Shown: positions 53,839 to 64,000 of the stretch, piece by piece
Layout: every line of letters begins with the position of its first letter
Position numbering within the stretch: position 1 is the first letter of the stretch
Assembly: GCA_963377175.1 (NCBI GenBank)
Contig: CAUJNA010002924.1
Coordinates: forward strand, 707,968 to 771,967
Reading direction: 5' to 3'
Origin: Effrenium voratum
Taxonomy: Eukaryota; Sar; Dinophyceae; Suessiales; Symbiodiniaceae
Length of the DNA stretch: 64,000 nucleotides
Notes under the pieces: generated by a model
The model's input: the letters and a program-made list of their open reading frames with translations, nothing else
What the model was told of the DNA's origin: nothing
Databases searched by the model: none
Made by a program: the position numbers and the translations under genes

Positions 53839-54494
53839 GAGCCATTGGGCTGCATTAAATTAGGATTCGTTTCGTTTTGCGCAAGGTTTTTGGGATCATC
53901 TTCGATTTTGATTTTTCCTGTATATCCCATAAACCTGGCACTGCGCTGTGTCGCGTTCTTGTGGTCCCAGGTCCTTTTTTGAGGAGGCAAATCTGGCGCC
54001 AAAAAACGCCTCTCAAAACTGCATATTTTTCGCAGTTGATTGTGGAGTTTCTCTTTATGTGCATCGGATTTTCGGTTTTTGGCTCGAGAAATAAGGATCT
54101 TTAACAAAGCTGGTAAACATTCCCACTCGCGCAAAATCGGTACTTGTTCAACACAGGCTGCCCCATTTGTTGGTTACAACGGTTAAAGCCTTTGCCAATG
54201 ATGATTGAGTTCCCAGACCTTGTTGCCCCCATTTCCGAGTCCTGGCATTCTCAAGTTTGCGGCCACCTTGTCAACAACTCTCCTAGCACCAGCAACTCAT
54301 GCGTTACTGGTATTTGCGTGTCTCTACTGTAAGCCCGCGTTTCCCGGACTGCTTTCTTGCTTTCGCACCACTCGATTAGGCGCTTGTACCTGAGTGTGAA
54401 CACGCTGGTCAACGATCAGATTGAGCAGGACTATGCATGTGCATGCCACAAGCTTGATAGCTGTACTCTTTCCGCGTGTATGCATGCGCTGCAG
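53839..54494. other. Intron of the Q-rich gene
   Basis: Unique sequence. A frame at 54400-54470 reads NDQIEQDYACACHKLDS and might be an alternative exon. Nothing else. Confidence 0.35.
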
Positions 54495-54644
54495 GAAGAG
54501 CCTTACTTGCCATTCGTGAAGGAGATGCTGGCTCTGACAAAGCAATACGAGAAGCCGCACGCAGCGGCAAATGCAATTTGCAAGCAGCTGACAAAAAAGC
54601 CTGCAGCCAAGGGCAAAGCCAAGGCCAAGGCAGCAGCGCAGTAG
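54495..54644 (+). CDS. Q-rich protein, terminal exon
   Basis: Acceptor gcgctgcag, frame EEPYLPFVKEMLALTKQYEK, PHAAANAICKQLTKKPAAKG and a lysine/alanine tail, then TAG. Amphipathic helix followed by a basic tail. The alternative is that a larger gene continues into the transposase-like exons without this stop. Confidence 0.5.
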   Translation, partial: EEPYLPFVKEMLALTKQYEKPHAAANAICKQLTKKPAAKGKAKAKAAAQ

Positions 54645-55140
54645 GGGCCGTGCAGCGGTTGAGTTTGAAGAGTGATGCTTGTTAAATGTGGAACATAGTA
54701 GAAGCACTTTTGCTGAGATCTCGCCGCATGGCCATTTTGCTTGGTTGGTGCTTGCGCGCCTGCGATAGGCGTGCTGGGTGTGCTTTGCATTAAGTGTGCA
54801 TGTGTGTGTTAAAAAAACATCCCTACCCGTGCTGATACGCAGTTTTCGCGAGGTAGCTATAGCAAAGCCAGGGTTAGCATGCTGCGCAGGCAGCGCGATC
54901 CTTAACTTGCGAAGGCTAAGTCTGCAAATCGCTGACGTGCTTGCGAAAAAGAAAGTGTCAGCGCGCTTGCGCGTGCTGAGCCAATGTATTTTTTGCTTTT
55001 GACATTCATGCCAAGAAGCCCCTCACGCAGGTCAGATGATCAACCAGCTCAACGAGATCTGAATCGGACTTACCGGGCAAAGATGTGACTTGGCAATTTT
55101 GGGTGTCTTGCAAACGGCTTTTGCCTGTTGAGTTTCTGCG
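54645..55140. other. Intergenic or intron, nothing recognised
   Basis: Unique sequence with a short gtgtgtg run at 54798. Confidence 0.4.
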
Positions 55141-55690
55141 TTGCCCAAAACGGGCGTCCGTTCAAGTGAAGAAAGGTCGGTCAATGGGAACAGAACATGC
55201 TTCCAGCCCCTGCATGGCCAGCGTCAAGAAATCTTGAGGTCCATCGATGAATTGGACAGCGCAGGAGTGCGCGGTGTGGCAGAACGCATTGGCAGCGGGA
55301 AGCTGTCAGTTCAAGCAGCTGCAAGCTGCGCGCAAGATTTCTTGAAAGATGGATCGCAAGGGCGCAGTCTCAGGCAGCTTGCAACTTCTTCCCGGGAGAG
55401 AGATTTTTTCAGGTGGATACGCTTGCCCATCGACATTTACCGCGCGAAGCTGCCTTTGCAGCTGAGGGGCGGCAAAGCAGCAGAGCCTCGTGTAGAACCA
55501 AGCCTGGTCAGCATGATCTTACCAAGTGACATGCTTTGTGCCTTGCACAAAGCTGGCCCGGCTGTGTTTGAGGAATGTTTGGGAAACAATTTTGGAATGC
55601 TCTGGCACGCAGCTGGCCGTGATGTGGATCCATTTGCAGTACCTTTGATTTTTCATGAAGACGCAGTTCCACATTTCACAGGAGGGGCGG
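55141..55690 (+). CDS. DDE-transposase-like protein, exon 1
   Basis: Open throughout. Reads HGQRQEILRSIDELDSAGVR, SVQAAASCAQDFLKDGSQGR, FFRWIRLPIDIYRAKLPLQL, LPSDMLCALHKAGPAVFEEC and VPLIFHEDAVPHFTGG. In dinoflagellate relatives an R-L-P-I segment and an L-P-x-E/D-x-x-x-x-L segment precede a strand ending in H-G/E-D, which I take as the first catalytic aspartate of a CACTA/Plavaka- or KDZ-like DDE fold. The 5' border is open; the donor lies between about 55680 and 55695. Confidence 0.55.
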
Positions 55691-55875
55691 GAAATTTGCA
55701 AATGGCGACGTTGCATGTTGGAATTTTCGTGTTGCGCAAACATGTGCAGGCATAAGCTAGGCGTGCGTTCGGGCACACACTGACAAGCGTTGCTCACATT
55801 AATGGAGTGCAGCTCCCTGCGTTTAGATGCGTCACCTATGCATTAACTTTTGGCTGGAGCAAATTCTGGCCCCGA
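55691..55875 (+). other. Intron between transposase-like exons 1 and 2
   Basis: Ends ggccccgaag. The donor is GA or GC type; the exact base cannot be fixed from phase alone. Confidence 0.4.
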
Positions 55876-56095
55876 AGGAGAGACAGCCACGGTCTATAGC
55901 TGGTCATCTGGGTGCGTCCGCGGTGACTCGTGGATTACAAGGCAGTGCGTGGCAATCCTTGGTACTTCTCTCCTTGTTGATGCCACCAGGTCTGCCATTT
56001 GCAAAGTCATTGCCTGGGACTTGCAGCAAATCAAAAAAGGGCAGTGGGACGCCCTCGATGAGAATGGCGAACCTCACAAGCCCGGGTCCGCTAGA
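55876..56095 (+). CDS. DDE-transposase-like protein, exon 2
   Basis: Reads GETATVYSWSSGCVRGDSWI, RQCVAILGTSLLVDATRSAI, KVIAWDLQQIKKGQWDALDE and NGEPHKPGSAR. The Y-S-W-S-S segment soon after the first aspartate, followed by a helix with W, is characteristic of the dinoflagellate family. Ends before gcaaag, a GC donor in phase 0. Confidence 0.55.
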
Positions 56096-56386
56096 GCAAA
56101 GCTAGCTGGCAAACAGATGCCAGTGAAGGCAGTCGCTTGTCTATGTTTGCAACGTGTCTACTGCCAAGAGAGTTTTGTTTAAGTTCCTTGGAAGTTTGAG
56201 CAGTTTGTGTAACTTCATGCGCAACTAGCGAAGGCGGTCACTTGCAGCGATGTTTGAAATGTGTCTACCGATTCACGCACTTTCCTAGACCATCCAAAGT
56301 TTGAACAAGGTGTGCAACTTTGTGTGTCGGCTATTGATTTGTGAGGGTGTTTATGTGTAGCGTTTTGAAAATTGAAGCGTGCCCAG
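56096..56386 (+). other. Probable GC-AG intron (291 bp)
   Basis: gcaaag to gtgcccag. Contains two copies of gtttgagca-aggtg/agtttgtg-caactt words near 56196 and 56300, an internal short duplication. Confidence 0.4.
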
Positions 56387-57436
56387 GAATTTGCTTTCTG
56401 GAAGGGTGACATGGAGGCACACATGACGGCGCATTTACTTCAACGCGGGAGACGGTGGTATCGATGCAGCCGATGCTGCGACTTTTGCATGTGCACTGCA
56501 GACCTGCGTGCTCCTGAGCTGTCCTGGGGTGACCTTACAGCGAACGCTTTATGGAAACACACGCTCACAATGACGGACCACAACGATCCTTCGCCTTGGT
56601 GTCAAATTGCAGATTTTCAGAAAGATAGACGGCTGCTTGACCTCATGCATGTGGTACACTCAGGCGTGCTGCGCGACCAAATTGCGTCTATGCTCTTTGA
56701 CGTGTTCGAGGAAGGGTCGCTGCGCAAGTTCTACGGGATGCCTGCCGCAGCAACTGTTGACGAGGTGCTGTGCGTGGTGAGCTTTCACGCCCAACGCTGG
56801 GCAAATGACAACAGCATGGAGTTGCGCATCGGCACTTTGACTTCAGCTGCGCTTGGAAGGCATGAGCACTCTCGTTGGCCATATCCTGAGCTGTCCTCGC
56901 GTGTCAAAGCTGCCAAAACCAGAACATTATTTGCCTTTTGCGTGTTTTTGATGACGCGCCTTGCACACCCACGTCATGTGCCCCTGGACATTTTGCCACA
57001 CGCGAAAGCGCGAGCCGTTTGTTTTTGGGCCTTGGACGTTGCCTTGTCCATCTGGAACAAGTCAACTCTGTGTGTGCTCAGCGTTGAGGAAACCGTGGTC
57101 TCAGTGTGGCTCTGCAAATTGCACTCCACTGCCTACCAATGGCTGTCGGTGAAGTGCATGCGTGACCGCAGGCTCTTGTACAAAGTGCGCCCAAAAACGC
57201 ACTACTTTTGTCACATCACTGATTGGGTGGCTCAAAGCCACTTCAATCCGCAGACCCTCAGCAATTTTTGCGATGAGGATTTTATGGGCAAGACCCGAAA
57301 CATTGCGGCTGCCTGCCACGGATCCACTTACATGACAAACTGGGCGCGAAGGTATGCCCTGAAACGAGGCCTTGCGTGGACAAAGAGAGCGGCTTTTTTT
57401 GACAACACGCTTGCATGGACGTTTGCGTATCTATAG
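56387..57436 (+). CDS. DDE-transposase-like protein, exon 3 with the second acidic motif
   Basis: About 350 codons to a TAG at 57434-57436. Contains a C-x2-C and further cysteines (WYRCSRCCDFCMCTADLRAP), a zinc-ribbon-like cluster that interrupts the catalytic fold in related proteins; DRRLLDLMHVVHSGVLRDQI, where D-x-M-H matches the second catalytic aspartate of CACTA/Plavaka-type transposases; and RPKTHYFCHITDWV followed by NFCDEDFMGKTRNIAA, where the acidic E-D-F before a K/R-rich helix could hold the third catalytic residue. Family assignment is from memory of motifs, not from a search. The frame is intact here. Confidence 0.6.
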   Translation, partial: EFAFWKGDMEAHMTAHLLQRGRRWYRCSRCCDFCMCTADLRAPELSWGDLTANALWKHTLTMTDHNDPSPWCQIADFQKDRRLLDLMHVVHSGVLRDQIASMLFDVFEEGSLRKFYGMPAAATVDEVLCVVSFHAQRWANDNSMELRIGTLTSAALGRHEHSRWPYPELSSRVKAAKTRTLFAFCVFLMTRLAHPRHVPLDILPHAKARAVCFWALDVALSIWNKSTLCVLSVEETVVSVWLCKLHSTAYQWLSVKCMRDRRLLYKVRPKTHYFCHITDWVAQSHFNPQTLSNFCDEDFMGKTRNIAAACHGSTYMTNWARRYALKRGLAWTKRAAFFDNTLAWTFAYL

Positions 57437-58655
57437 GTGCAACATTCATGCAAAGGATGCGTGATTATATATATATATATGAGGACGAACCTTTTGGTCT
57501 TGTTTAGGCATATGAACGCCCGTAAAAACAGGTGTGCAGTTTTTGTTTGCCAACGCACGCAAGTAGCTTGTTGATATGTTTGTGAACTTCGGCAGGATTA
57601 AACCTTTGCTTAAACGTTTGCATGTTGATAATTCTGTGGATCGAGGTGTGCTGTCTGGACACAAAATTACAAACCTTTGTGGCGGCATAGTTATTTGCCC
57701 ACGTTGATCCAACAATCAGTATATTTGAGGGATTGTTTGCATTACTTGCCACGAGACACGCGTAGCATGATTGATGCTCTGTTGTGCGTCCCGCAGTACT
57801 GAGCACGTGGTAGCTTGCGCTCCCAAAATAGAAGAGTGCCAACTTGTGATTATAGGCACATCCTTGAAAGTTTGTGCGCTTGGCTTTGCTGGCGCAGGCG
57901 GTGTGTTGTCGCTACACTCCGTGCAGTTAGCCAAATGGGCGCGCTTAGCAGTCTCAAGTTTAAGCTAGCAAACACGGAAAACGCTCGTGCACGCTTCAGC
58001 TGCCGAACAAACGCTCGACTTCTTTTTTTCCTGCGGTAGAGTGTTTTAAAAACGCTCAACCGCCAATTTGGGCTGTCCAGGTTCGCTGGGACACGCCCTT
58101 CAAGCTTGGCAACCACACGAGTTTGCCCCTAGATTCATCGGCAGTTTCTGCGGAAGGTGGAGGTTCCCGGGCCCCTTGCACCAGCTGCGCCCTGCCGACA
58201 AGGAGCTTGAAGCGGAACCACGATCAAGTCGTGAAGGACGCAAACTGCCAAGACCAGGTTCCAGGCGGTGCGAAAAACGCCCCGTGCAGCATGAACTGTT
58301 GCAGCCCTTGGGTTTCACATCCGCCCTCCAAAAGTCTGGTTGCGTTGCTAGGACTCCGGCCCCGGACCCGGAGGTTCGCTGGCAGAAAGTGTTGTATTTC
58401 TCAACACATGCAAACGAGGTGGGGTAATGAAAGGATGACAAGATGAACACATAAGCTAGATGCCACCCTGACATTGTTGCAAACCAGTTGCGCTTCACCA
58501 ACATCAAAATTGATCTTCTTCAGCAAAAACTCAGAACCATATTTAAACAGTTGGTTCTTAGGGATTGTGTTCCAGCAAAAAAAACGAGACGGAGGGAGGA
58601 AACTTTAAAATATGACAACCATAGCTTGGAGGACGCTTCTTTTCCCCTTGTCTCC
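57437..58655. other. Mostly unique, one weak candidate
   Basis: AT run at 57463-57480. Several aaaacgctcg/acgctcaac words at 57975-58045 recall those at 41850-41915. A plus frame at 58160-58425 reads LHQLRPADKELEAEPRSSRE and VRWQKVLYFSTHANEVG, protein-like but without defensible borders. Confidence 0.35.
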
Positions 58656-58952
58656 CTATCTGATCTCTCTCTCTCTCTCTCTTTTTCTCTTCTTGTTTCC
58701 CTTCCCCACTCTCTTCTTGTTTTCCCTGTCTCTCTTCCTATGTCTGTTCCCCTTTCTCGTTCTCCTGCGATTTATCTTTCTCTTCTCTTCCTCTTTCTCT
58801 TTCTCCTTCTCCTTTCTTCTCTTTCGCATTCTCGTTTCATGGTCCTGTTTCCCTCTCTCCGTAGCATCATCTTCCTCTTTCTCTTCCTCTGTCTGTCTGT
58901 CTGTCTTTCATTTTTCTTTCTTTATTTATTTCTTTCTTCTTTTCTTCTTTCT

Positions 58953-59028
<76 letters not shown>

Positions 59029-59215
59029 CTCTTTCCTGCTGCCTATATTTGTTATGTTTCTGTTTATTAAAACAGTGATTTATTATCCTTCTTCTCTTTC
59101 TTTCTTTCTTTATTTCTTTCTTGACTTTTATCTTTATGTATTTTCTTTCTGTATTTATTTCTTTCCTTCTATCTGTTCTTTCTTTCTTCTTTTATTTCCC
59201 GCTCTCGCTCCCTCT
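58656..59215. repeat. Polypyrimidine (CTTT/CTCT)n tract
   Basis: Over 500 bp of C and T including a pure cttt run at 58973-59030. Similar in composition to the tract in the right arm of the foldback element. Confidence 0.95.
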
Positions 59216-59254
59216 CTCCCCTAAAGCTCGCGAAAGTGAACGCATGCAAAAAGA

Positions 59255-59545
59255 CAACCGAGTTTTTTTCAGACTGACCCCCTGAAAGTTTGCAGAGGGT
59301 TCTGCAGGCGAAGTGCAAAACCACAACACAACACGAACTTGTTCGAGTTCGACCCACCAAAAGTCCGCAGAGCGTTCAGCTTTTCATAGTTGGCAAGCTG
59401 AAAAACGCAAAACAAGACTAGTTTTGTCTTTTCTTTTGACTTTTCTTTTTCGGTCGACCCCCCCCCTCCCGCAAGTCTGCGGTCGTAAAAACACCACGAT
59501 GCTTTGAGGGCCGACTTGCCCAAAGTGCACAAAGGGTTCTTGTCT
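59255..59545 (+). repeat. Degenerate approx. 85-bp repeat, 4 copies
   Basis: The sequence actgaccccctgaaagtttg/cagagggttc recurs with drift as tcgacccaccaaaagtccg/cagagcgttc, then cgaccccccccctcccgcaa/gtctgcgg, then gccgacttgcccaaagtgca/caaagggttc, at roughly 70-110 bp spacing. Copies are too diverged for an active minisatellite. Confidence 0.55.
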
Positions 59546-62500
59546 TTCCTACCTGTTTCAGGAGCAACGCATGCATTTCTGAGAAAGAGCCAACCTCATG
59601 CAGCTCAAGCAGCACTACGGAAGTTTCTGGTTAAAGTTCTTTTGATGAATCTAATCATTGGTTCATGAAGTGTTCAGCTCTCCAAAAAAAGTAGAACGCC
59701 AAAAGGGGCGGCAGGTCGCCAAGCTTATTAGCAGCGTGTATGGTCACAACTCCTGCCAGCGCATTGCAAACATGTGTCTCGAACAGTTTCAGATTTTTCG
59801 TGTCTCTCACTTTGTGTACACATTTCTATACATATATTTGTCCATGAGATGTGTGTCTACGTGTAAAGATACATAGAAGGCAGCGGGGCCTGCAAATGGG
59901 TACAGGAGTGCTGCTAAATATTTCGCGGAGAAAAAAACAAAACAAAACAAACACACCCGCATTTCTTTGGCAGACTTCGCGGATCTGTTGCGGGCACCAA
60001 ACAACGGTCCAAGTTGTGAGTCCTTGAAAGGACCTTTCGATCCATACCCACACGTATCCGTTGCAAAAAATCTCTGTTGCAGGAACACATCAAGCAGAAA
60101 AAGGCATACTATCAGTGGTAGGCGCCAGTCTGCTCGCAGTACAGCCTCGCTTTTTTAATGCACCGAATATCTATCTTCTCGAGGTGATCCAAAGGTGTTG
60201 AACGGATGCGTTTCAGGGACACATTTGGGTGTGCTTTTTGGAGTGTACTCCTTTATGTTTGTTGGGGGTCCCCCTATTTTGACACACAATACCAATTTCT
60301 CCGCACCTTTTGCAAGGTGCCTGAAGCATAGCTTGGACATACCAACTATGCGAATATTCACAAAGCACGCCCGTTGCAACATACTTAAAGGAAGAACACC
60401 CAAAAGCGAGCAAGAGAACTGTCCAATGTGAACGAATGTGAACCTTAATACCTCCGGGAAAATGACAATTAAAACATGACATATTCAGGAATCCCGCAAA
60501 AAAACACCTCATTTTACCCCCGGATTGACCATTTCAGCCAAGACGCTGCCCGCTCCCTTTGTTTTCGGTGAAGTCGATGGCCATTCCGGTTCAGCAAGGT
60601 CAAACTGCGCCAGTGCGTCCTGGGGAGACTAAAAAAAGGGACTGCTCATATAGGGCTGTAACACATGGGTTCTTTTCGGATGCGAAAGAAGTGTACTCGT
60701 TTATCGAAACCCGCTTAGTAGATCCCTTGAAACGGGCCCTCTGATGGGTGCCCGCAAGCATCTATACAGACACTGCTTGCAAACAGCAACAGGGTCGACA
60801 TCAAAACCGGGCCCTAAAGGGGTCCATCCCACATGTGCGAAATCAAGAGGGCGGGCGGATCGACTTCAGGTTGGAAGTGCTTCTTACTGACCGACATGGG
60901 ACTGTCTCAACAGAAAACCAACATTTGCTCAAACGCCCTTACACCGAACGCAACTGCTCAATTTTCGGCTGACCAACCCTTGTCCACGGAGACGGTCCGC
61001 GCAGATGTGCATTTGCCCAAGTTCTCCTTTTGCCTGGGCCAAAGGAGCCGACAAGAACAGCCCAAACTGCATCCGACACCTACTCAAACAAGCCACCAGA
61101 TTCGCCGCGACTGTCTTGAAGAATTCCCAACCCCAATGGAAAACGCAAGGGAGAACCATGCCCAACCACACTACTCTGGGGTCTTTGTCCCCTTCTCGGA
61201 ACGTGCAAAGTGCTGCGTTCGCCCCTGTCCGAGTCGAAATGAGGCCAAAGCACCTGCGTCTTCGGTAGCACCGGTGGGGGGCGAGCTCAACATTGGTGAG
61301 AGTAAGTCCTTCAGCTGGACTGTTCCTCAAGTGCCCAGTGGCCATGGGAAAAAAGGACATCCTTTCTTGGTTGGTTGACTTTAAAGGGGCACCCTTCCAA
61401 AAAAACAAAAAACAAAAAACAGGCACCCCTGGGCCACTGGGATTCCTTGAGCAGATTTGCAGACTCCCGTAGAAAACAAAGTGGTGGCACAAAGGCTTTC
61501 TATTCACGCACCAGCGGAAGGCAGGAGGTGGACCACCCTCCCGCTACGCATTACCTGTGTGATAATTATTCTTTGCTGATTCCTTAAACAAGGTGCTTTC
61601 AAAAAGAAAACTATGAACCAAATCTGCTAATCCAGACTGTGCGTCCCTCGTGTCTGTGTGTCTAGTAATGTCTTGATCACAACTTCCCGCTTCTCTGCGA
61701 CGCTGGGCAAATAGTGCCTCAGGTGCGACTCGCCCACTACCTGAACCCCTGCAATCCAAATTGCGCCTGTTGCGGAAAGCTTACGGCGACTCTGCTTCGC
61801 CGAGCCATGTGCAGCGAAGCCAACTGACTGCACGCCGCCATGCAGTCCCAGGTCATGTGCATAGCCTCAGAAACCCAACCAGATACCCCTTTCCTTCGAA
61901 AAACCCAAGCCCTTCCAACCCACCAACAAATACGCACCAACCCCCTTATGCCATGAAAGGTTTGCGGTTCCATGGGCTGCAAAAGCAACAACAACAACAA
62001 CAACAACAATACACTAAACAAGCGCACATTTCTGTGCAACCGCGGCATCTTCTACATTGTGCGCAGGCTGTAGTGTATGGTTTTAATTCCATCACGCTCG
62101 GAGGCCCTGCGGCGGAAATCGCGCAACGGAAGGACCCCTTCTGGGGCGGGGACTGAACAAAACGACTGCGCTTCTCATTTTTGGATGGGCCGTGGGGAGG
62201 CCATGAAGCGGACAGTGAAAAATGACAGGAGCAGATATCTGAGCGGTCGCCAAGCCGGTGAGCAGCAGCGCGGCACAAACGAAGGGTGTGAATAGCATAT
62301 GCGGCCACCAAGGGCAAGAACAAGAAGAACCAATGTCTACAACATCGCAAACAATTTTCTTTTGGAGAAGTGATCAAGCTGAGCGACAGGGGGTGCTTCG
62401 CACTTCTGCCAAGAAGGTGTTTCGCCAGAAAAGAATCTGCCGGTGTTAGCTGGGCGCTGCCCCTGTGAAGCAGGAAGGCGGCTCTACGACGCTGAGACGC

Positions 62501-62595
62501 AGCAACACCCGGAGGTTTGGGGGGCATCCGGGTCGATTGCTGTCTGAGCAAGCTGTTTTGCTGATACGGATTCCTTTTTGTCTGCAACTTGGTGT
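59546..62595. other. Gene-poor stretch
   Basis: Unique sequence with A runs near 59930 and 61400 and an (AAC)n run at 61985-62012. Overlapping frames exist on both strands at 60830-61510 but none has a domain or splice support. Confidence 0.4.
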
Positions 62596-62805
62596 CAAAT
62601 GCAGCCGGGGCCCCCGGAGTCCACCGCAGAAGAACTTTGTCAGTTCAAGCTAACAAGGGCATGTGATCGCGAGCGGCTCATCCGCTGGACTAGGAAGTAC
62701 GTGGAGCTGGCCCGGCGCGCTCGCGGAAAACACATCACTGCGGCGCTTCTCAGCAAAGGCCTTTTGGCTTTGCGTTCCAGAGTCGAGACGTCGTGCCACT
62801 CTGCA
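62596..62805 (+). CDS. Weak candidate exon
   Basis: Plus frame reading PESTAEELCQFKLTRACDRE, LIRWTRKYVELARRARGKHI then TAALLSKGLLALRSRVETSC. Basic, helical and protein-like, ending with a TAG at 62806. No family or splice border is clear. Confidence 0.3.
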
Positions 62806-62825
62806 TAGAGCAAGCCGGGCCAGGA

Positions 62826-63060
62826 CAGCTTTAGTTGGAAGCGACCAGCGCGTTGAGTGCATGGCCGCGCGGCTGGAAAAAGCAGCGGCGCAGCCAGCTC
62901 TTGTCAGGTCAGCGGACCACATCATGCACTGGATTCTACAGTGTTGGTGCACCAGCACCGGAAACGAGCAAACGCTGGAAGCTCTTGCCCGCTACAGGTC
63001 TTCTGTCGAAGACAGCATGGAGCCTGCAAAGTGCTACTCCGACCTGACCCCCAAACACCT
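62826..63060 (+). CDS. Weak candidate exon
   Basis: Plus frame reading VECMAARLEKAAAQPALVRS, ADHIMHWILQCWCTSTGNEQ and LEALARYRSSVEDSMEPAKC. It is protein-like and lies just after the previous candidate in another frame, so the two may be exons of one gene. Function unknown. Confidence 0.3.
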
Positions 63061-64000
63061 TGCTAAAACGGGAACCCTTCTGCTATGCATTCGGGGAGAA
63101 CAAAAAACAAGAAGGAGAAAACCGGGTGCCACGTGTCCAGGTGGCAATCTGCCAATCTCTGATGTAGCTCCCAGAAGAGACCTCGTGGATTTTCCTCCAT
63201 GGGCTACGGGTACTACGCCTATCTTGGCATTGCCCGCCCAGAGCCCGACTCGCAAGTGGTGGCGCTGTGAAGTGCTCGCTCCGCCCCAACAAGTGTTTTG
63301 CTCCTTAGACCTGTGTAGGAGGAAACGCACCAAAAATGCGTCCAAAGGTCGAAAAGGGGCGATAAGGTCACACCAAAGCCAAGTCGCAAACCCATTCTCA
63401 CACAAGCAGGCTTGGGCATGCAGTATGGACCATTCAGCCCACAGCACAACTGACACGCTCGCAATGAAAATTATCATCCAAGAAAATGTGACCCAAACCT
63501 GGTAAACGCAGCAAGCATGCATGTGCCTTAAATGACTATGAGCTTTGGGGCGACCCTTTGACTGATACTTGCGGTATTGAACACTAAGGTTTCTGTCTTG
63601 GGGCGTCTTTGTCGGGGGCAATCCTGTTTGGATGGGCTCAAAGCAAAACCAAAGGACATCAACCATTTTGGGGGCTCCCTAATTTTGAGACAACCCCTTT
63701 CAATGTGATTCAAGCCAGGCTTGAGGCAAGTGCAAGCATAATTATCTTTGAAAGAGTTGCCGCGTCAATCGAACATGCTGCTTCGGGTGGAAAGCGTCTG
63801 TATGTGCACATGTAAGCATTACAAGCTTCTGGCTTACCAACTCTCGTCTGCGTAGGTGGCCACACTGCGTTTCTGTTTAGAGTCTACCTGTCTGAAGTTG
63901 CATTGATCATACGTTTCTCCACATGTTCGACGTACTTCCCACAAATGTAGGCACCTTCAGGAATTGCCCGCCCGACATCCCACCCAAACCCGATCTCCTT
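63061..64000. other. Unique stretch, nothing recognised
   Basis: The previous frame stays open to 63505 but loses protein-like character. No repeat or gene supported. Confidence 0.35.

Noticed and set aside
62663..63505. 280-codon plus frame as one gene
   Set aside because: Only the part at about 62826-63060 looks protein-like; the remainder has random composition.

Overview
This window looks like nuclear DNA of a dinoflagellate, probably a Symbiodinium-like lineage; that lineage is inferred from protein-family recognition, not from a search. The evidence is: short exons with a mixture of GT-AG, GC-AG and apparently GA-AG introns; exons of protein families I know as expanded in dinoflagellates; very long introns; and a large load of microsatellites, minisatellites and satellites. 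I found no rRNA gene, no convincing functional tRNA, no bacterial-type operon and no CRISPR array.

Left part (1 to 22 kb) is almost gene-free: simple repeats (ACACA, CTAT, ATCC, CTAT again), minisatellites with units of about 13, 14, 41, 60 and 73 bp, a tRNA-like fossil, small dispersed MITE-like inverted repeats, and a few weak exon candidates on the minus strand (16.6 and 17.3 kb).

Centre (22.6 to 41.8 kb) is one minus-strand gene for a voltage-gated, cyclic-nucleotide-binding, potassium-channel-like protein. Eight exons are recognisable, and seven of them (six junctions) join in consistent reading phase: S2-S4, S5, S5 end and turret, pore and S6, first half of the C-linker, second half of the C-linker, and the start of the CNBD; the last exon, a CNBD end, is placed by similarity only. 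One 12.4 kb intron separates the two halves of the C-linker. It contains a satellite array (unit about 180-200 bp) cleanly interrupted, in phase, by a 7305-bp foldback element with 11-bp terminal inverted repeats, a 2-bp target duplication, inverted arms of about 2.7 kb and its own higher-order repeats. The S2-S4 exon carries a one-base deletion that shifts the frame.

Right part (44.8 to 57.4 kb) is plus-strand coding in pieces: an unrecognised multi-exon gene ending near 47.67 kb; an SAM-methyltransferase-like segment at 48.0-48.95 kb with a predicted GC-AG intron; a glutamine/proline-rich protein encoded by a CAG-rich 2-kb exon with an internal frameshift (50.5-54.6 kb); and a DDE-transposase-like protein (55.1-57.4 kb). 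These co-oriented segments may be one large mobile or mobile-derived element coupling a methyltransferase-like domain with a transposase-like domain. The last 6 kb hold polypyrimidine tracts, a degenerate 4-copy repeat and two weak exon candidates.

All exon borders come from reading phase and splice dinucleotides only. No transcript data or database search was available.
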